In this document: positions 1-10,894 of the stretch, in pieces
Layout: every line of letters starts with the position of its first letter
Numbering within the stretch: position 1 is the stretch's first letter
DNA from: Gamarada debralockiae
Taxonomy: Eukaryota > Ascomycota > Leotiomycetes > Helotiales > Hyphodiscaceae
DNA: 64,000 nt
NCBI GenBank assembly: GCA_002803225.1
Contig: NXFV01000506.1
Span: 84,312 to 148,311 of the forward strand
Direction of reading: 5' to 3'
Notes under the pieces: model-generated
Told to the model about the DNA's origin: nothing
Databases searched by the model: none
The model's input: the letters and a program-made list of their open reading frames with translations, nothing else
Made by a program: the position numbers and the translations under genes

Positions 1-848
1 GATAAGATACAGTTCTATTCAATAAAAAGTTGCAAAAAAATAGTTAAGATATTATCTTATGAGCTAATTAAAACGGTATCCTGACCAGGTGATTGGTCAG
101 GCCACTCGGATTTTCGACAGTATTTGGACTTCGCCTAACATTTATTAAGGCATGTAGGTACTGTAGTACAGATACGAGGAGGTTGTTAGTAGGTTGAAAT
201 CCAGCTTGTCCTAAGTGATCAGTAATCAAATTCAACTCGCTTAGATCTTCTCCGGAAAAGGGGTTGTGTCGAATCAAACGATATTGTGAGGCAAAATCAT
301 GTATGTGTTGATATCTAAGGAGCGAGAATCGTGGGGCCTGCCAGAACCCGACAGATATGTAAATACACCGTTACCATAGCAACGACGAGAGCACAGATTT
401 CATTTGACACCCCCTTTCTCCCCAAAAACAAGGTTAGAGAGACATCGATTAGCCTGTAGAATTAAAAGTAAAAGAGACACGGAGCCACAAGCCGGCAAGT
501 AAATAGGGCAGTGTAGAGCCAAAATCGGTGGCGTAGCATCGCAGAGAGTTATAAGAAAGCAGAGCTTGAAAAAGCATTTAACGAGATGTCAGTTGGGCCG
601 GAAAAGACTCGATTGATTTCTAAAAAATTGGGAGGGGGGACAACCCCTCTTATGCTACAGGGAGAAGCAAATGCAGACTAGACCTAATACGGCAGTTGCA
701 ACCTACAAGAGAGAGCCGCAAGAGAGCGTTAAAGAGCAAAAAAATAAAAAGGAGCATAATCCAATCTAGCCGCATTCGGAAATATGTCAACACCGCATAT
801 ACGCTAATCCTCAATCTGAGCCAATAGGCCTCCAATATCAACTATATT

Positions 849-1190
849 GAGCTGTTTCATGAGCGTAGCGTGTTTTTGAGTACTCAGAGGCTTGGTAAGG
901 CCATCCGCAGGCGTCTCAATCCACTCGATTTTGATAGTTCCTTTGGCTCTATGTTCCCGCAATGCTGGTGAATGGCCACCTGTTTGAGCTTAGTGACCAA
1001 CTTCAGAGACTCCTTCATCATCAATCGAACTGTTTGTAGGCTGTCGCATTACGCCATCAGTTGTTGATCGAGGTTGAGCTTGATATTGTCGAAGAATCGT
1101 TGGTACCAAGCAACCAGGCGCAGAGCATTGATTTCATTTAACAGGTTTGTGGCCTGAGAGCCCAGTCACAGTATATCAGCTGAAGGACAA
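849..1190 (-). mobile_element. Ty1/copia retrotransposon relic, RNase H end of the polyprotein
   Basis: Read on the minus strand, the segment gives scattered but recognisable pieces of the C-terminal RNase H region of a copia polyprotein: a stretch reading NEINALRLVAWYQRFF, then REHRAKGTIKIEWI, then ADGLTKPL followed by about fifteen residues to a stop. The last motif is the standard end of copia Pol. In-frame stops and frameshifts interrupt it, and no integrase or reverse transcriptase is visible upstream, so it is a dead fragment. The sequence after the stop (about 370-800) is where a 3' LTR would lie. A TGTTGACA that could open it is seen there on the minus strand, but I cannot define LTR ends. 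Confidence 0.72.
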
Positions 1191-1405
1191 AGTACTTTTA
1201 TCATTGCGCATTAATTTCAAGTGAAAGTCGTACGATTGAGGCAAAATATGGGTGGTATATTGGACAACAGAAATGATTGGGTATTATAAAATCTCCCCAG
1301 GCTATGTATTGGTGGGTTTGTGGATTTATCTCCCCATGGTCGTATTCATGCTCACAAATCAATGATCATAACGTAGCCTAAGTTGAAGATTGAACGAACA
1401 TATTA

Positions 1406-1559
1406 TACCATAGAAATTGGCAGATAAGATAATATCTTATGCGCATTTTTGCTCTTTTTCCCTTCAAAAAAAAAAAAAAAAGATATACCCTTTGGTGATA
1501 ATACATTGTCCTATCCGACCAGTATCTGCATAATATCTTATCTGCCAATTGCTACGGTA
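1406..1559. mobile_element. Small non-autonomous element (MITE-like) with 26-bp terminal inverted repeats
   Basis: Left arm 1406-1431 and right arm 1534-1559 are inverted copies with two mismatches over 26 bp (core AATTGGCAGATAAGATA). Both outer ends are TA, so the element may be a TA-target insertion with 24-bp repeats starting CCATAG/CCGTAG. The inside is AT-rich, with a run of 16 A at 1466-1481 and a near-palindrome (ATAAGATAATATCTTAT) next to the left arm. A related GATAAGATA and ATATTATCTTAT pair occurs at the very start of the window (1-62), perhaps part of a second, truncated copy. No coding capacity. Confidence 0.55.
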
Positions 1560-1851
1560 GTTTGGTGTAATTGTACAAGATGGTAATGCGTTACCCCCCC
1601 AGGCTATGCAAATGTGGTTTCCATCAAGTGAGGATTCTTGGCCCTGATTTCTTCTTCGTCATACATGCCATCTCTCGTAATGTCATCAATCATTACTCGG
1701 AGAGAGTTGCGCTCCTAAGAGCTATCCAAGAAGAGAAATTGAATTCCAAAGCAATGACCAGCAATGTGAGATCCCCAGCGATTGTCCTTATCTCAAAATT
1801 TGGAACTCGTCCAGAAGCCTAACAACTTCTCTCCCTTGTAGACACAACAGT

Positions 1852-3894
1852 TTATTGGAATGGACGCGTTGGCGAATAACCCATTAATGGCATGGGCATG
1901 CCATGCATCTGAGTAAGAGGTTGCGTGACAGGCTCTGGTAATCGATGGAAAAGGCCAATGAGTCTTCGTCCGATTGCAGTCTCTAATTCTGTACCGTCTC
2001 GAGCAATCTTAACCTCGCGATTGGAATTCCAAGGGTTCCGTAACCCCCTCGTTCGATAAAATGGAAGGCGAGTTGTTGATATCCATTCGATCTTGAATGG
2101 TTTACCCCATGCTTTCGAAGCTGGAGCCGAGTCCTCGTCTTGGTCGCTCTTGTTACTCTCTTCCTCCTCATCTGCTCCCTCTTCCCGTTCTGCTTCCCAA
2201 AAGATTGTGCCTCGTGCTGAATCGTCGATAATACGGCCCTTTGGTGCGAATTCAGTCGCTAGAGTGGGTATAGCCTTGGGGAGTTCAGGATCTTCCACTG
2301 CTTGCGCTTTGGGGGCAAATTCTATGGCTGCTGCAGGGTCGTCGTTGATAGGAGATATCATCCGCGCATACCCAAAGTATTCGCCCGATTTGTTAGCAGA
2401 AAATATCAAGTAGACGTTGTCAGCATCCTGGGAGATCTTTAGCTCTGTCTTGCAAGGATAAGAAGAAAGTGGATGTACAGACCTGATAGGCCTTATTAAG
2501 AGCCTCTTCGTTGTGTGACTGAGTTGCCCAGATTCCGTTCCTTACACTAAGCTCAAGGTCTTCAACAGTAAGGCTCTTCACAACAAAAAACTTGTCCTTG
2601 GGTAATGCAACGTCTTCAGCCTCTTGTTTACCAGCGTTAGAGCTCTCTCCTGTTTCGTTCGGCTTCGTATCGTTCTCGGGAGAAGGGGTTCGAGCTAGCG
2701 CTGGGTTCGCTGGAGGTGTCAAAGCTGCTGGCCCAGTTGGAACAGCGACACCAGAAGCAGTCCCAATAGAGCTCCTTCGTAGTCTGCTAACCAGCCTCAC
2801 TGTCTGGAACTTTGAATCATGGATTTTCTGTTGCGCAGCTGCGCAAGTCGCTTCATCTTTGAAATTTGCAAAGGCACAGTTGCTCTTCGAGATGAGAAAC
2901 AGAGATTCGAGCCCTGGCGATTCCTTGCAAACATGTAGAACGAGGCTCATCAAATCTGTTTGCGGGGGCAAATTTCCAATCCAAATCGCGTGGCCTGTAA
3001 TAAGTCAGCCCGGGCACTCGTTTGATGAAATGCATACCTTTAGAAATGCCGCGACTTACCACTTTGACGGGGTTTTCGAGGAGGGCCACGAACAACGGAA
3101 GATTGTCCACTGCTGGATGCTAGAAAGGTATTAGCCAAACTCGGATACAAAACTCTTCAACTCTAAAAAGCGCTTTGCCACATACCAATACTTGATCTTC
3201 CGGTTGGACCACCTGAAGAAGACCCTGGATATTCTGTTTCGCGCTGCTGTTCTGGAAGTCTGCTTTCTCCCGAGAAACTGCCCCGCATACCATACTGCGA
3301 TGGACTCTCTGTATACATTTGGCTCTGGGAACCGTACTGGTTTTGTTGGACGAGGTATGGCAATCCTTGCTGTTGTGGTTGCCCTAAAAATCCCCGATTG
3401 TGATAAAATTGACCACCAGGGGCTGTACTAGGTTGAAGATGCTGTGCTGTGTTGCCGGCACCGTACATCCCTTGATATTGGCCTTGAAATTGCACACCGT
3501 ATACCGCGGAGGAAGGGCTGACTATTGGAGCGCCAGTATATTGTGGTACGTTTTGAAGTTGATAGAGAAGCCCAGGAGATGCTGGACCTTGGAGGTACCT
3601 TTGGGAAGGAACATGCCCATAGCCTTGATATGCCAGATCAGGGAGCGCATTTCCAAGTGCAGTCATGTTGAAGCCTTCTGGCCTCGCATGCTGCATATGC
3701 TGTTGAGAAGAATAAGTCTGCATTGGAGGATACCCGGCATGGGGTGGTTGCGCAGAAGGTGCTGGTGGTCCTGCCCTACTTTCTGTCTCACTGTAGGGGC
3801 CTCGACTCGAAGACCGAGAGATAGTTGATCGCGTGCCTTGAGGCGCATTAGGAAAATGGCCTGTCGGCTGCGAAGCGGGTTGTGTGTCTCCCAT
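1852..3894 (-). CDS. YTH-domain RNA-binding protein with internal RRM (m6A reader type)
   Basis: Four coding exons: 3894-3186, 3119-3060, 2994-2483, 2427-1852, giving 618 aa. All junctions are GT-AG and in phase. Residues 1-256 are low-complexity Gln/Ser/Gly/Tyr-rich. An RRM-like fold starts at about 258 (HAIWIGNLPPQTDL) and runs to about 330. The YTH domain starts near 390 (KFFVVKSL, GIWATQS, then VYLIFSANKSGEYFGYARM after the last intron) and resumes at 534 (AWGKPFKIEW), with an acidic insert of about 78 residues between. Trp412 and Trp534 fit the aromatic cage that holds N6-methyladenosine in this family. The expected role is binding methylated mRNA to steer its stability or processing. 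The start is the first ATG after an acceptor-like TTGTACAG. A 5'UTR intron of about 150 nt (donor near 4081) is likely, so a further upstream coding exon cannot be excluded. Confidence 0.88.
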
Positions 3895-6800
3895 GGAGAC
3901 TTCGTTTATGGTTGGTAAAGGACCCCAAACCTGTACAAAGACAAATGCTATGTCAGCTACTTCAAAATTTGGGGACATGCGCCATAAGGTAAACCCATTG
4001 CTACAGATAATTGTAGCCAAAATCATACATTATTGAAGGACATCATTTCCTCTGAGTTTTACAATTGGAGTAAAATCATACCTGTTCAACTTCCTCACTG
4101 ATACTCCTTCAACGAGACTCCTAAGAGTCTCAGAGATGCTGTCTAGAACGGTGGCAATGTTCGCTGGATTCCAAGCAGCCGTGTAAGCCAAAAATAAGAT
4201 TTCGGGAGCTTGCGAGTGTGGCAGTATAGCGGTCAGTGGTCGTCGAAGTCCCCTCTCGAATAAATAGATATCGGAATTGTGGATGGAGCGCAAGGGGCTA
4301 GGGCTGACCCGTCCTGGTCGAAGGCTGCAGTTGTCCAATGCAATGGGTTGAGGGCTTGTCAGTTTCGGATGGTTTATAGAGATCGACGACGTTGCAATTG
4401 GCAGGGCGAACGCGCTTCGGCAGAAGTGTCGAAGAAATTCTTAAACGATTTGGAAAATAGATGTGCTCCGGAGCTTTGTGAGAATCCTGGTAAGGTATCC
4501 CAGTCTGTCAGTGCTTCAAGTTGCTTCGTTTGCCTCTGGAGGAGGAGTAACGGTATGTTATGATAGGGTACTGACGAAGATTAGGTGTGCGGACAAAACT
4601 TGGACCGGGAAGCAGGCAGGGCAGGGAAGTAGTATTGACGTCTTTTGGATTTATAAAAGGAAAGAGGCTAGACAGGGTTGGGATAAAATCAGTCAGACGA
4701 GGAAAAGCGTAAGGAGAAGAAGATCTGGGTGTTTATAGGCGGCGTGGTGAGCTTTTGGAGACGCCAATTGCGAGCGAAGATCGATCGTCAGGAACCATGG
4801 GACTGGAATCGAGTGGCCACAGTGAAATGACGACAAGACAGTTGCTTGTTGCTGAGATCGAAGCAAGGAATTACTTTAAGTAAAATTGAAACCCTTTATG
4901 GTGAGGGCCAATGATTTTCGATATGAAAAAAGTGTCATAAAGAAAAGCGATGAGATCCGGGGGCCGGCCTAGGGTACCACATCACACAGCCTTTCAGATT
5001 AGGGCACTTCATGGCCACCCAGGGACCTTCCTTCCGAGCCATGCTTGGTATGCGGTGGTTCAGTAGGGGTGCGAAGGAGCAAGGGTAACGGCAAGCCTGC
5101 CACGCCTATCAACGCCTACCCACGCCTGCGAGAGTGCGGATTGAACGCAATTTGCGGGGCCCAACCATGGAATTGTCGCAACGCGCTGCTTTTACGCTAG
5201 GAAAAGGATGGGAATCTGAAATTCGATTGTTCTGGACGCTAGCCAGAGACAGGGTCAACGGCGTCGTTAGCGTTGGCGAACTTTGGCGTGGCTTGGAGCT
5301 TTCCGACTGCTCTGGAACCCTGATCCCCAAATTTTTCTTACTTAGTTTCTTTAACGATTTCGCTCTTGCTTTGTGCTTGAAGTTTGTTTTTTTGGGGGGG
5401 GGGACTTGGGAAAGGTTATTGTGGGTCTTCTTCAAAGATACCAAGGTAAAATCCTCAATTTTCCCACCAACTACTGTCCCCACGGCAGCGGGGCTTCCAT
5501 TTGCTAAATACGTATTTGAGTATGTAGTAAAATAATGATATGTCTACTGCTGAAGAATCAACTGTCACGGAAGGTTTTCAAGGAATAATAATTCGGCACT
5601 CCATCTCCATCTTGGCGATTTTGGGATAGTTTTTCCTGTGCTGCTTTTGTAACTTTTGTTGCATGTGTGGCTTGACTGCCGCTTTACCCCAGAGGCATCA
5701 GCCACAGCAAAACCAAGTTTGATGACGATGATTTTCCTGCCAGTGTGTTGACCTCGAGGATGACCCTTGAACTCCTGCTAAAGTCATACGAGTACCAGCT
5801 TGTACTCATAGGACGGCACAATTCACATGTTGCCGAGTTTGGTGGAACTTGAGTTGCGGCAGCTACTCCAACTACATAGTAGAATTAAGACCGAGCCCGC
5901 TCACTCCGTTGGCCCCCCGTAAACCGCCCATTGAAAAGAGTCATTGATACTTGCCTCGCTCCTCAGCGGAAGCTATTCGGAAGATGATAGAGGATGATGA
6001 TGCTCCTGTTTCTTAAGACATTATTTAGACTAATTATCATCAATTCAAAAGATTTAAAATTATTCTCTACCACAGCCATTGGCCCGACGACTTGAAATGA
6101 GCAAAAGTGGAGGTCAGCTCCGAGTACCCGTTTTGAAGATATAACGCCTTGGAGACGTAATGACGATGAGGTTCATTAACTTCCCTAGTTGACGGTCTTT
6201 CTCTCAGGAAGCTCTTTGACCTGGCCCACATGATTATCACAACCCTTTGATAGCTAGCAAAGATTCGTAAGTGTTTTCAGCAGTAGAGCAGATCTTTCCG
6301 CTGATCATTCTTCAGCAGCTGATGACACAGCTGACTGTAACACATATCGAAATCCAAGATACCCAGAGAGCTATTATTCCCAGCCAACGAGACGTTGATA
6401 GAACCCTGCTGCCTTCATGCACAATCATATCATACCGTGAAAAGTTATTGGGAGCTTTCTCCGTTTCATCTGCGCTTGTGGTGGCGAACTTCGACGACAT
6501 CGACTTCCATATGACATTTGCAAGTTAAAATTCCCAGCTCTTTTTGGCAAAGAGGCTCTGGGGTGCAGCTGTATGGATCTTTAAAGTATATCCTGGTTGA
6601 AGAATATAAGTTCTATTGCCTATTTAAGGTTCGAGGACATCACGATTATGTGAGTGAAGTTGTTGTGGAAGAAAACACTTTTTCGTACAGCGCGCAACAG
6701 TCTGTCCTTTTCTGTCCGAGCTTCAACGAGCTATTTAAACCTATTACAGTAAAGTCCAGCTAAATCCTGAGTCTCTATTGGTTGGCCCCCCTTGTTACCA

Positions 6801-9790
6801 TAGAATCGTCGAGAGACGCACAGATAAAAAACGTCAGATTGTTTCGCGCAGCATTCCCAAAAATTTGGTTACGTCTCGGAATATCGCGAGTGGAGGGTGG
6901 CGTCGATTACCATCAAGTTTCATCCCAACTTGACATCTGTTTGGTCAAGCGCGGACGGAAATGGAAGTGGAAGCTAATACTAGGCTCTATTCAGACTATA
7001 GAAGTCCATGAACGCTTAATCCCAGAAGTACAAGTATCAATATCTTGGATCTTCACGGACACTTCCCGCTCTGCCCGTAACCCACAACCCTGGGAGGATG
7101 ATAGAGCCACCTCAATGATGCGCAAACATCGAATTTCAACGAAAATTTGAAACTTCTTTGCGCTCCGCAATATTAACGTCAAAAGTGCCTTTGACGTCTG
7201 CGATGCAGAAGCCGAGGGTGGGCCGTCAACGCCACAGTGGGAACAGAGTCAGATCAACGCTCGCTCGGCCCAATTCAAGAAATACGTCTCCAAGAACTTC
7301 TCAGACATCAAACGCGACCAACGCATTTATTATTCAATGCATTGGTTGCGGCATTTTCCAATCGTCGGTGTTCAATGATGCTTGCCACTCAATGCCGCTT
7401 TAAGTCGTATCTAACATGCAAGACATCTGCGACTCGAGGGTCTGTGAAAGCCTTGAGATATGCCGTAATTCACTCTGCGTGACCGAGAATCGGTGCTCGC
7501 ATGCTGAACCGTGTTCGGGTCTCGGCGCAAGTTCGAGTTATGGGATGGGAGGCGAATAAGATAACAGAGCATTCATAGCAGGTTTAAGTTGCAATGTGTT
7601 GCGCTCAAGTGAGTCTTCCAATGTTCCGAGGAAAGACAACATGGCCTCGATCGATGGGAGAATAGTTCCCTCTGACTTTGTGAACTTAATAGTGCCGGTA
7701 TTTCAATTCCTACTATGCATCGAGGCTGGAACGACCGCCTCCGGCTTGTGCCCTACGGCACGACCCTGGTGGTTTGAATCAAGCCCGGCTTTCATGGCAT
7801 CCTTCCCTATATTTTAGCTTCCGTCGATGGCGTTTCCAAGGTTTTACTTGCTAGCTAACTACTGTTTGTCGGTTATGAATGGCAGAAGAGAGACTACTGA
7901 TGAAAAGCTCAGTCTTGCAGAAGGCCTCTGCTTGCGACTTCTGTTATTAGGAGCTAGGCCATTAGCTCAGCGTGCTGCACTCCTGCATCCCAGAAGGAGT
8001 TATGGCCGTTGTGGCCTGTTCGGCGCTGTTATCTAACCCGCAAGTCGGGGCGTCTGGGATGTTGACAGCGTTCAGTGGCCTGGAATTTAAAGCCGGGGCT
8101 CCCAAAGCTTTCCACTGCTCCATGCTCATACGATCAACTATCACTGTATCATCTATTGGAGGATTGCACATGCAAATACACCATTTATATTCCTAGGACT
8201 GCCTCTCTTCATATTCTATTACAAAGATGAAAGCAGTGACGCATTGTATCAGAGGTCTACGACCCAGCAGTTTTGTATGCTTTTCACTTCACTTTGGTAT
8301 GATATATAGCGGCTGAATCGCCGATCCCCACCCTTGTTTTATGATCTAGCCGGCTCTTGGTTATGAGTCGCTGTGGCGATGGAAATATCCAGCCTTTTAC
8401 CGTATTTGTTTGTCCAATCTCGTCTCCTCCTTTCCTTGGTACCCTTGGTGACTGAATTAGCAGAACGGGAACTCTAGCGCCCTGACGAAACTTCCCAGTG
8501 AAACGGAGATTTTCCATCTGTAGAAGCGAACCATACAGTAGATCACCACCATCGTGCTTTACAGATTCTCTCAGCAAATCCATCGTAGTAGGCGATTTCG
8601 TCTGCTGTACCCAAAATCTGCACGCGACTCACTCGAGGAAGGACAAACAGTAAGTAATATGACAGGACTACCTAAGGCTGAAATCAAATTCTTCAACGGG
8701 CGTCGACATTTATGGCTAATTCATGTGCCCCATCTATACTCAGTCCGCAGTCATGCGGAACTGATTTACAGCAACGCCCACTCAGGATATCTAAGTGTCG
8801 ATGCTCGTATGATGCCTATCTACCGGATTATATGTTTCACATCTGCGTGAGGCTAGATCTTAGGATTGCTTTCGTAGCATCGAACTTAGGGTCCTGCGTT
8901 GGCGTTCGTGCCCTTATCCCCGTTCACACCTTTCGATAGCGCAGCTTTACACAGCTTGAGGCGGTGACAGGAAATTACTGCATGAATGGTATTGCACTGG
9001 GGAATTTTCCATGTTACCGGTATGAGAAATGTAAAAATTGCGCGATTCCGCCAAGATAACGATCGAGGAAAGATAATTTAGAGAATATTATCGGAAAGCC
9101 CACTGGATCAGGTATATCATGATTAGGGAGAACAACTTTCTGGCCTACTAAAGATGGGTTTTTTGCGATTGCGGAGAATAACAGCTCAACTAGAGGACGG
9201 CAATGGCGATAAATTCTGAAGTGATGGGTCCGGGGATTGTCATAAACTCACTAACGATGCTGCAGTGCACTCAAGATGGGGGCGATGAGTCAATGAATTG
9301 CTGGGTATCTGTGCCCTATGTATCGCAAGAATGGCCAGGTACCTTCATCATAGCTGACCTGATGTCTATCATCGAAAGGGGCATGGACCCACTTCCAAGT
9401 CAACGCCTCCTGAAGAGGTGACTGAGAGAAAATTTGCAGTGAGGATTCAAGATAGCTGGAACAGAAGCACACCTCACCGCAGTGTGATCCGTAAATGTTA
9501 CAGCACAGGTTCTACGAGTTCGATTAAGGGTCGGCTTGTCCAGGATCTAGAGAGATGCTTCCGATCTGACGTGACCACTGTCACGTGTTAAAGCACGTGA
9601 TCAACTTCTCGCATGATTAGAACTCTTTGTGGTCTAGCTGACCGGCGAGAACATCGCGTCTTCTGTCCCTAACTCAGAAGTCAAGTTTTATGCTTGAATA
9701 TAATGCGCTCAACTCAAGCTACTTGCTTGAAATTCCATTGCGTTCTTGCCTAGTAGTACAAAGCCGTTTTGCCACACGAAGACCCCAATT
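3895..9790. other. 5' region of the YTH gene, then a long gene-poor stretch
   Basis: About 4340-3895 probably holds the YTH leader with an intron ending near 3932. Beyond that, to 9790, I find no complete gene. Short open frames are present but have no recognisable domain and no plausible splice partners. Coding-like patches: plus strand about 7190-7380, and minus strand about 8583-8284 and 8171-7962, whose translations are compositionally protein-like but broken. They may be decayed genes. A run of 10 G lies at 5394-5403. Three ACGTG cores, two of them full CACGTG (9582-9587 and 9594-9599), cluster about 190 bp beyond the PRE7 stop. Confidence 0.5.
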
Positions 9791-10637
9791 CTAATCTCTC
9801 TTGAGCGGCTTATAAATCTCCTCGATGCCATTCTTTGTGATGACCAACATCTGCAGACCATCTCCAACCTCGATATGTCTCTCAACTGCACTGTCAAATG
9901 CGTCCTTGACCAAATCCTCCACTTCGTTTCTCGATAACGGAATCTTCTCGCGCTCTTGTAATGCATGACCGACTCCACTGCCCGGAATGTACTGGTTCTT
10001 GTAGTTGACCTGGTTGTCCAAGAACGGCATGATCAAGCTTGCTGCTGCACCTGCCGCCCTACATTGCTCCCGCTCGTAGCTACCGACCGGATCATAGGAG
10101 TAGACTGCACCCTTTCCTTCTTCATCAAGACCACCCAGAATTGCAGTGACATAGTATGGGAAGAACCGCTTTCCGTAGAGAATCGTCGATAATCGTTGTG
10201 CACATGCCTTGACACTCATGGGTTTGCCGTGTTGATATCGGTACATCTTGACGATCGCATCCAAACGTTCCTTCAAAGCTTCACCATCCGCTGCAAATCC
10301 AACCACTGACAAGACAAGCGTAGCATCATCTTGAGATGAAGTTGTTCCACCGATCTTGAAGACCTTGGGTTGATATCTGGTATTGATGTTGTAGCCGCTG
10401 GTTGATCGAGTGTCACCCGCAATGATGGTGAAATCGGAGCCGGAGATCGCGAGGGTCGAACCGCCGTTGTCGGTGTATCTGGAGGAGAGTTAGATGAAGT
10501 GAGAATGAGAGTTCTATGAGTATTGCTTACGGGTAGAAGGCGTGTTCCTTGTTGCCGCCGGAGGAGGTTGTAGGAGCTTGGTTGAAGGAGTAGTTTGGAC
10601 CGTTCATCAGCGGATTTTGACTGAACATCGCAGCCAT
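9791..10637 (-). CDS. PRE7: 20S proteasome subunit beta type-6 (Pre7/C5 family)
   Basis: Two exons, 10637-10531 and 10478-9791, joined by a 52-nt intron (GTAAGC...CCAG), give 264 aa. The protein follows the beta6 pattern throughout: a short N-terminal extension, PYTDNGG at about 35-41, then FAADGEAL, LYGKRFFPYYV, GAVYSYDPVGSYEREQC, MPFLDNQVNYKNQY and a final LKRD. Beta6 is a structural, non-catalytic subunit of the inner heptameric rings of the 20S core, in nucleus and cytoplasm. The N-terminus has no exposed catalytic threonine context, as expected. It is divergent to STT4 with 257 bp between the start codons. Confidence 0.96.
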
Positions 10638-10894
10638 GTTGACTTCTGGAACAATATCGAGGTGGCCTGAGTGAGAGATGTAGAGGAGATGTAGAGTTTG
10701 TATTTGATTCTTGAAGTTCGATGGTCAAGGGTGAGAATGGGAAGCTGTCTCGCGAGTTGATTGAGATCGGAAAACGCGTTGCAACCGCAGCCTACTTCCA
10801 CTAGCGTACAGGGGTAGCTCAGGACGGACAGAGCAGCGAGATGAAGCAGGATAAATAAATAATTCGATCTCGACTTTTGGATCCCAGGACAGTC
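10638..10894. promoter_or_regulatory. Shared divergent promoter of PRE7 and STT4
   Basis: 257 bp separate the two start codons, so both genes must be driven from here. An AT-rich patch (ATAAATAAATAAT, about 10851-10863) lies near the STT4 side. No certain factor-binding site is seen. Confidence 0.55.

Noticed and set aside
5109..5483. Minus-strand 124-codon open frame
   Set aside because: Low-complexity Lys/Ser translation with a run of Pro from the 10-G tract, no domain and no homologous pattern.
10661..10666. GGTGGC as a proteasome control element (PACE) near PRE7
   Set aside because: The PACE consensus GGTGGCAAA is not completed (GGTGGCCTG) and it lies only about 24 bp from the start codon.
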